DNA from: an uncultured Verrucomicrobiota bacterium
GTDB taxonomy: Bacteria; Verrucomicrobiota; Verrucomicrobiia; Limisphaerales; UBA9464
Length of the DNA: 64,000 nt
Assembly: GCA_903939515.1 (NCBI GenBank)
Contig: CAJAHH010000136.1
Location: forward strand, 61,439 to 125,438
Direction of reading: 5' to 3'
Shown here: one piece after another, positions 54,201-63,200 of the stretch
How the letters are laid out: each line of letters opens with the position of its first letter
How positions within the stretch are numbered: position 1 is the first letter of the stretch
Translations under genes and position numbers: made by a program
Notes under the pieces: model-generated
What the model was told of the DNA's origin: nothing
Databases searched by the model: none
Seen by the model: the letters and a program-made list of their open reading frames with translations, nothing else

Positions 54201-57200
54201 CGTTGCCCGAACCCGTGGTAATCTGATTCATCAGTGTCACGCTGCCGCCAGACACCGTGTAGGTATTGCTTCCGCCAGTATCGTTGACGACGACCTGAGA
54301 GTTGATCCCGTTCAGGATGCTCACGGTGGCATTCTCTTGGGCACCTTTGACCTGAATCTTGCGGACCCCGTTGATCGTAGTCACGCGACCCTGATAAACG
54401 ACCTCGATAGCCTCGCCGGTGGAGCCCGCACCACCCGAACCCGCCGAGCGGATCGTGTAGACCGGATTTGCATCCGCAGACTTGGTCAGATCCAAGACAA
54501 ACGTGCCGTCCGAACCCAAGGTCGCCCCATTGGCCACCGTTTTGCCGGTGGAATCCACTAGGGTGGGCACGGGCAGTGACGACGGGTCGACTCCCTTGAC
54601 CGGCCTTTGGAACGTGCCGAGATCGAACCAGTAAGTGTATTTCTTCTCGTACCAACCAAAAGCCCACCAGCGACTGGTGTACTCGGCGTACACCTGCAGC
54701 TTGCCGGAGGTGGAGGAGTACTTAATTCCGACCGACGGGAGGCTGATTGAGAATCCGAACACTTTGGCGTTCGCCGACACCGATCCAGAGAACCCGAAGA
54801 CATCGGTCGTAGAATCAAAATACACCTTACCGGTCATGCTGCCCGAGAGACCCAACCACCAGTCTCCCAGACCGACACTGCCCGACAAGCTCCCGCCGAA
54901 TGAACCATTTGACTGCAGCCAACCGGAGAGATTCAGGGTGGCAACGCCCATGAACTGACTGCTACCGCTGAAGGCAAAGGCCCACTCACCCACACCCAAG
55001 GTCACCGATGAAGTAATGCCGCCGCCAATCGCATTGGCCGGACGAACGAAGGTTCCACCGACCTGAACCGTCACCCCCACGTTCATGCTAAAGATACCCA
55101 TGATCTTCAGGTTTCCACTCAATGCCAGTAACACGCTCTTGGCGGCCAACTCGGTCTTGCCATTCGGAGTGGTGTACCGAGTGGCGCGGGTGTTGATGTA
55201 CAGCTTGCCGACTGCGGTGATGCTGGCGATGCCCACGACATTGGCATCCACCACCACGTCCGCGGTCAGCACCAGGCCGGTCGAATCTACGACGATCGCC
55301 ACAGCCACTTGGGAATTGAGCAAATTGGCCACATTGACGATCAGCGATCCGTTCATGGTGAAGCGCCCCGCCGCTGCATCGTACTGCAGGAAGAGAGTTC
55401 CCTCTGTGTCGAGGAGACCCAGGAAATTGTAGGTGCCCACCAACCGCACCAGAGCCCCCCGGGCCACAGTCCGCGGAGTTGCGCCGAGGTACACGGTTTG
55501 AACGCTCGCTGTGGTGTTGATCTCCATCACCACAGAGGCACTGACTCGCAGACCCACCGCGGCGCCGAAGCTGCTGTTGACCTTCAGCACGAAAGCCCCG
55601 TAGACGCCCGTGGTATCGATTCGCAAGAACCCGAGAGCCGAGGCTTCGCCGAGGGGCCCCAGCTTCATGAGTCCATCGAAGGCAACCTCGAACTTGGAGA
55701 GCGTCAGCAAGAAGCTGAAGGAACCCCGGACCACGAACGCATCGGCCAGATTCATTTCACCCGAAGCCCGGATCTGCAGGTAGGCCTCTTCATTCAAGGT
55801 AGTACCATCCGGATTGCGGGCGCCCCCAGTAATGGTCACTTGCCGGACAGGCACCGTGATCGCCAACGGCTTACCGGAACTGTCGGTCTGCTGAGTGCCA
55901 TCGGAATTGAGCACAGCCACCGTCTGGGTTCCGGCCGTCTCGAGGCTACGACCCTGCTCATCCCGGATCGTCGGGAATGCCGGATCGATCTCAGGAATCG
56001 TGAAGAGGATGTCGTGCCCAAAGGTATTGATGGCCACCAACAGGCTGGCTTTGAAGGTCAGGCCCGGAATGCGGCTGACGCCACCCGAAGCCTGGAATAT
56101 GCCGGCGAATCCCAGAGTTCCGCCATCGACACCCAGGAACAGCAATGCGTTGACCGACAACTCGAGCAGCGGTGCCTCACGCGATCCGACCCTCAGGGTA
56201 CCGGCACCCATCAGGGTGAAGCCCTTGGACTCGATACGGATCGCGAAGCCGCCATCGATGCGGAAGTACTCAGTCGTACCGACATTGAAGGCCAGCACAC
56301 CGGACGCTACCAGACTCAGAGACTTTGGCGCGGCTTGGACATGAACTTCCAAGTTGTTCTTAGATCCGTAGGAGACCTTGTAAGAGGCGCTCTGGGTAAT
56401 CGGGGCCAACAACCGAACAACCGAGTTGTAGCGGTCGAGGATATAATCACCGGTCTTTCCGCCATCGGCGGATTCTTTGAGCAGCACAGAGCCCACGCTG
56501 ACCTGCACGGGAGCCCCCGTGGAAATCGAGTGCGTCAGCATCAGCATACCTGAATCGCCCGCATGACGAATGAACGCATCCTCGGTGCTGGACTGAGGCG
56601 TTGCTGCCAATTGCAGATCGATCGGCTTGACCACATCGGTGGTGTTCACCACAAGGGTCATCTGAGCCTGGGCGACCAGACCGTACTGTTCCAACATCTT
56701 CAGCCCATCACCGGTACCCATGCGCAGCGCGCCGAAGATCTCGATGTTTCGCGGATCGAGAATTTGGCCCAACTTCGGCGGCTTCACCCGGAGCGTCAGA
56801 TTGCCGGCGGCAGCCCCGAGAACTCCCAATCCCGAAACCGCCAGATTAGCCGAAGCATCCAGACTGAAGGTGACCGCCTCGGAGTCCACAAAGAGCGTCA
56901 TAACCACTTGGCCACTGAGCTCGATGAAGAGGAAGTCTCCCAAGAAATCAGCACGGAGTCCGCCGCCGATGAGGATTTGCACACCAGCCGGTTCCGGCAC
57001 CTTGGAATTGGGATTGGCAGCCAGCTTGCCGGTGGCCGGATCGCGATATGGAGTCTTGTAAGAGTAGTTAACGACAACCTTCTCACCGTTGGCAGCAGCG
57101 GTGTTCAACTGCAGGCGGCTACCGCTGGAAATCTGATAGTCCGTCGAGGCCAACGCCTTGCCGCCCACCGTGACGTTGATTGGAGCACTCTTGGAGACCA

Positions 57201-60200
57201 GGTTCTCCAGTACATACGTGTTGGCCGATCCATTGCCGGTGAACTCCTCTTGGGCCAGTGCGTCGATGTAGTACTTTTCCTGGAGGCGTTCCTGAGTGAT
57301 GCGGTTGCCCAAGCTGTCCACCAACGCCAAGTCGAGCAACCCGTAGAGGCTGACACCACCTACGTCGCGCCACGGACGTCCCGGCAGATCCATGAGGAAG
57401 ATCAGGCGGGCGTTGCCTGAGGCCAGCTGGGACAAATCACCGAAGAAGTAGGCGGCGAGGCTCAGCCCATAATCCGGTCCGCCGAAGGTGGCAGTGCCGG
57501 TCATCAGGATCTTGCCTGTGATGTCGATCTGCACAGTTACCTCAGCGAAGAAGGTGTAGGCGGAAATGTAACTGCTGAACAATCGAGCCCCACCGCGAAT
57601 CACCATATTCTTGAAGAGGTCAGCAAAGCTCACGTTGCCTCCGCCGTTCTTCATGATCGTCGAGATCTGTTTGCGCAGATTCCCCTCCCATTGGCTGGCC
57701 GTCATGCTCGCCGGATTGCTACCCGAGACCACGTTGCGCAGGTTGAAGGCTGTTTGGGTGATATCGACCTTGGGTGCGCCGGTGGCTGGATCGATCACCG
57801 GATCCCCATTGGCTTCCTTCGCATAGATCGTTGGCGCCTCCAACGTGGCGCCGAAGTCGATGCCCGCGCTGAAGTTGCCCAGCGAAAGCCCGGTGATCGG
57901 CTCGAACAGAAGCGGCACGTCGGCGTTCAGGAAGATGGACAGCGGTCCGAAGTCGCAAAGACCCATGCGGAAGAAAACTCCACCTAGACCCGGGATGGTC
58001 ATTCCGCCAATCAGGCCAGCATAGAGGGTTCGCTTGGCGACCGGTGTCACCAGATCGGTGGACTCAATCGGGTTGAAATCCTGATCCATTTTTAGGATAC
58101 CCAGAACGAGGCCTGCCTTCACCCCGAAGCCGCCGATCATGCCCGAGACACTGACATTGAACGAATCGATGCCGATGATTGGGAAAGCTCCCTGGGCCAG
58201 GAGACCCACATCGATGGTCAAGCCGCGGAAGCCACCCGACACCTGCAGCAACGGCAGCCCCTCGATGCCCTTCACCTGGGCGTCGATGATGATTCGGAAG
58301 TTGGCCGGGTCGGTCCGGAAATTGTCACCCTGCCAGAAGAGGGCCAGCGACAGGCTCTCCAGCGGCAGCCAAGACGGAAGACCCATGCCACTCGTCCCAC
58401 TGGCTCCCAGGCTCAGGGTGATCGCGAAATTGTCGGCGGTGTAAATAGTTCCATTGCCCAAGATGCCGAAGTTTTTGGCACCACCACCCAAACTGACCGG
58501 GCCCGCCGTCACCGACACGGCCGCGCTGCCGATGGCCAGCAACGGGTCGGTCGAGGCAACACCCGGGTCGAAGGCGATGCCGGTCGCAGTGAACGACAGG
58601 TAATTTCCAGCCTTCAGGTTGAGAGTATCGACCATGAGGTTGAAGCCACCCAGGCCAACCCCCGAGGGCGCGAAGCTCTTGAGCGGGTCGAGGAAGACAT
58701 CGATGCCGAAGGTGCCAGCAATACCGTACTCGTCGGTGTCTTTACTGTCGGTGATGGAGGAGGCAAACCCACTGAGCTCCACCGCACCGCTGGTCACGCC
58801 CACCGTCACCGAGACCGTGAGCTTGATCTTGAAGTCCTTGGTGAACGAGACCCCGAAGCCCGTCACATTGACGGTGGGATTCACCAGGGTCACCGGGCCC
58901 AACTTGATCACCGTCGGCAGATTCGGCTCGGCCTCCAGCAATTCGTATCCATCCGAATCGACGCCTCCGACCGCACCAGTCTTGAGGTCTGGTATCGCCG
59001 GGGCTTCTGCATTGGAGAAATTGGTCGGGGCCGTCTGCTTACCAGGGAGCAGGTCAAAGCTGGTGACGGCAAAGCGGTCCAACTGGAAGCCATCCGGACC
59101 GCCGTAGTGAAACTCACCGGCGCCCGCAACGCGGATCAGCGTCTCCGATCCGTTCTGTATGCTGAAACCGAGGTTGGCAAAGGCCACCCGGGTGAGGGCC
59201 GAGTCACCGGATCCCGAGCCCAAGATGATGTTGAAATTACCGAAGAGCGACAGCGTCGAGCCCAGGTCGATTTGTCCACCGACCACCAGGATCTGGGCCA
59301 CGCCCGATGAGTAGGCAACGCCACCCAGCGTCACCGGCTTCCTGAACTGCTTGTAGGTCACCGAGGCGGCGCGAATGCTGAAGAGCGTCGGATTGCCGAA
59401 GACCAACTCCGCATCCGTGATCTGGGTCACGCTCTCTCCCAAGGCTCCCACCGGAAGCGTCTTGTAAGACCCGCGGACTGTGATGTCCCCAAGCGTGATG
59501 ACCGCATTTTCGATCCCAATGGAGCTGAAGGCCGTGCGCTCCGCGTTGGCTGTCTCCTCCGCCGTGAAGACCACCGGCACGGACCAGGTTTGCACCGGAA
59601 CCTTCGCGTTGACCTCGAACTGAGTCGTGTTGCGGCGAATCCGAACCGTCGCCTCGGCCGTCAGGTCACCGGCTTTGGCACGCCCACGGATGGCACCATC
59701 CAGCGCATAGCCCAGCGAGTTGCCGGTGGCGGTCTGCTCAAAGAGCACCAAGCCCAGGTCACCGTTCGTTAGCGTGAACTCATCACTGCCGGCGCTACCC
59801 GTCACATTGGCGGCCCCGATCAGCACCATCGTTCGCCCCGTGGTCGTATCGACTTGGCGTGCGAACCCGAAGCTTCCAGACACATTGATGAAGCCAGCGA
59901 TGGTCAATGAGACCGAACCGCCCACCGCCAGATACGGATCGGCCTTGCCTCCCTTACCTACTTGGATGGGAACGCTCAGAGATCCCGCCGTCAGCGTCCG
60001 ATCCACGGCTTCTCCCGTGTCGTTGTAAGACACGCTCAGGTCTCGGATCTGCAGGTCGATCACCGAGGTAACCGACTTCGGAAGCGTCAAGTACGGGGAT
60101 CCCGTGGCCTGAAGGGCGACTGTGCCATTGGGCGTGATCAAGGCGCCGAGCGTCGCATTGCGGATGCCCACCTCGAAGGAGCCCGCGGTCAGACTAGCCT

Positions 60201-63200
60201 GCGCGCCCGAGACCACGATGCTGAGGTTGTCCCCACTCTTCTGGAACCCGAAGTTGCCCGACAACTGGACTGAACCGCCAATGACTGCCCGGAACCCTTC
60301 CACCACCACGGCGATGGTGCGACCCGGCACATCGATTGCGGCCGTCAGTGCGCCCACCGTGAGCGATTTTTTCACGGCCAGGTCCGTCGAGTTGTAGTAA
60401 ACCGTCACCTGCTTCATCGAGACCTCAGCCAGCGCACCGGGCAACCGGAGCACCGGTGTGCCACTGGCCTGCAGGATGACGCCGCCGCTCGACGGCAGCA
60501 GCAGGCCGAAGGAGCCACCCGTGACACCCGCCTGGAACTCACCGGCGGTCAGCACGGCCTCGATACCAGCCCCGACCACAGCAATCGAGTCGCCTTGCTT
60601 CTGGAAGGCTAGATTCCCGCGGATGCGGACGAAGTCTGTGAGCACCGCCTCGAATCCCGTGACCGACACGGCGATGGTATTGGCCTGGACGCTCAGCGAG
60701 GCGCGCACGTCTCCCACTTCCAGGGTCAACCCCTCACGGTCCGCAGTAGTGTTGTTGTAGAGCACCGACACCTTCTCGACCTGGATGCCGGAGAAGACGC
60801 CCGGCAAGGTCAACTTCGGCGAGCCACTGGCCTGGAACACCAGACCTCCGCTGGCCGGCAACAGCAGGGCCAGCGAAGCGTCGGTCACCCCAACCTCCAC
60901 CGCACCCGCGGTCACCAAGGCATAGGCCTTTGATGCGACCACGGTCAGGTCGCTACCCGATTTCTTGAAGCCGAAGTCACCACCGAGTCGACCGAAGCCG
61001 CCCAAGGTGGCCCGGATTCCGGTCACCGAGAAGGCCACTTCGCCCGGAGCCATGGCTTGAGTGAAGCGATAGCTCTGATCGCCCACGACGATCTCATCGC
61101 CAGCCACCACACCCGCGGCCGACGCGGCATTGTAGCGGACCTGAACAGCGCTGGACGTGATCTCGGCGAAGCCCGGCAGACCCGCTTCGAAGCGTCCCTT
61201 CGAGACTTCGAACGAAACCGCGCCGCCGGCGATCCGCAGACCGAGATCGGCCTCCACCACCCGCACATAGGCCGAACCCGCCTCGAGCGAGGCACTGATA
61301 CCCTGGCCCACCGCCAACACTCGGCCGGAGGCATCCTTTTGGAGGGCGAGATCACCGGAAAGGCTGACGAAATCGGCCACGCTCGCCCGGAAGCCGCTCA
61401 ACGAGATCTGGGCGACATTGCCCGCCACCTTCAGCGGGGCAGAGATCGAACCGACCGTCAGACGGGTATCCACCGCATTGGCGGTATTGTTGTAGGCCAC
61501 GGTAACCTTCGCCACCGACACCGAGGCGAAGGTGGTGGGCAACGTCAGCACCGGAGTGCCCAAGGCCTGCAACTGCACCCCGCCCTGGGCCGGCAGCCGC
61601 AGCGCCAATTCCGCATCCTTCACACCGGCTTCGACGCCCCCGGCGGTCAATAGGGCACTCGCACCTTGGGCCACCACTTGGATGTCGTTGCCCGCCTTCG
61701 AGAACCCGAAGTCGCCCTTGAGTGTCACAAACCCACCCAGCGACGCCTCGAACCCGCTCACAAACACCGCGGCCGTATTGGCTCCGACCTTCAACGGCGC
61801 GCTCACCGCACCAACCGTCACTCGGGTATCCACCGCGTTGGCAGTGTTGTTATAGGCCACGGTGACCTTCGCGACCGAGACCGAGGCGAAGGCGGTGGGC
61901 AAGGTCAGCACAGGGGTACCCGAGGCCTGCAGTTGCACTCCACCCTGCGCCGGCAGCATCACCGCCAACTCCGCCCCCGTCACGCCCACCTCCACACCCC
62001 CAGCGGTCAGCAGCGCGCTCGCACCTTGGGCCACCACTTGGATGTCATTGCCTGTCTTCGAGAACCCGAAGTCGCCCTTCAGCGTCACGAACCCGCCCAA
62101 CGACGCCTCGAACCCGGTCGCCACCACCGCGGCCGTATTGGCTCCGACCGTCAACGGCGCGCTCACCGCACCGACCGTCAATCGGGTATCCACCGCGTTG
62201 GCAGTGTTGTTATAGGCCACGGTGACCTTCGCGACCGAGACCGAGGCGAAGGCGGTGGGCAGGGTCAGCACCGGCGTACCCGAAGCCTGCAACTGCACTC
62301 CGCCCTGGGCCGGCAACAGGAGCGCCAACTCAGCCCCCTTCACACCCACTTCGACCGCCCCGGCGGTCAACAGCGCACTCGCCCCTTGGGCCACCACATG
62401 GATGTCATTGCCTGTCTTCGAGAACCCGAAGTCACCCTTCAGTGTCACAAATCCACCCAACGACGCTTCGAACCCAATCGCCACCACCGCAGCCGTGTTA
62501 GCGTCGACTTTCAACGGAGCGCTCACCGCCCCGACCGTCACTCGGGTATCCACCGCGTCGGCGGTGTTGTTGTAGGCCACGGTGACCTTCGCGACCGAGA
62601 CCGAGGCGAAAGTGGTCGGCAGGGTCAGCACCGGTGTGCCCGAGGCCTGCAACTGCACCCCGCCCTTGGCTGTTAGCCATAGAGCCAATTCAGCGCTCGT
62701 CACGCCCACCTCGACACCCCCGGCGGTCAACAGCGCACTCGCACCCTGGGCTACTACCTGGATGTCATCGCCTTGCTTCCGGAAGCCGAAGTTGCCCGCA
62801 AGCCTTACAAAGCCGCCCAACTGGGCGCTCATTCCCTCCATCAACACCGCCGTGGTGTTGTCGACCGCCTTCAGCGCCGCACTGATCGTCTGAGTGCCTA
62901 GAGTCACAGCCAACACACGGTCCTGGTCGACCCCGGTGTTGTTGAACACCACCGACACGGAGGTGGCCGAGACGCTGGCGAACCCGGCTCCCAGCACCAG
63001 ATCCACCGCACCCGAAGCCTGCATCGCCAGCTTCTGGTCACCACGAATCAACAACGCAAGGGAGGCATCCTTGACCCCGGCCCGGATGGCTGAACCGGCG
63101 TTCAGAGAGGCGGCCGCACCGGTCGAAACCACCCACAACTCTTCGTCAGCCGCTGTGGCTCCGAAGGTCTTCTTGATGCCGAAGTCGCCCGAGAGGGTCA

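Noticed and set aside
55309..56553. 414-codon plus-strand frame within the giant gene
   Set aside because: Antisense to a continuous minus-strand frame of over 4260 codons; the translation is rich in Arg, His, Gln as expected of a shadow.
61666..62676. Repetitive Arg/His-rich plus-strand frame
   Set aside because: It is the antisense reading of the 360-base repeats; its own repetition only reflects the real gene.
61440..62800. Possible CRISPR-like array because of regular spacing
   Set aside because: The repeat is 360 bases with no unique spacers, is in frame and encodes protein repeats; no cas gene is present.
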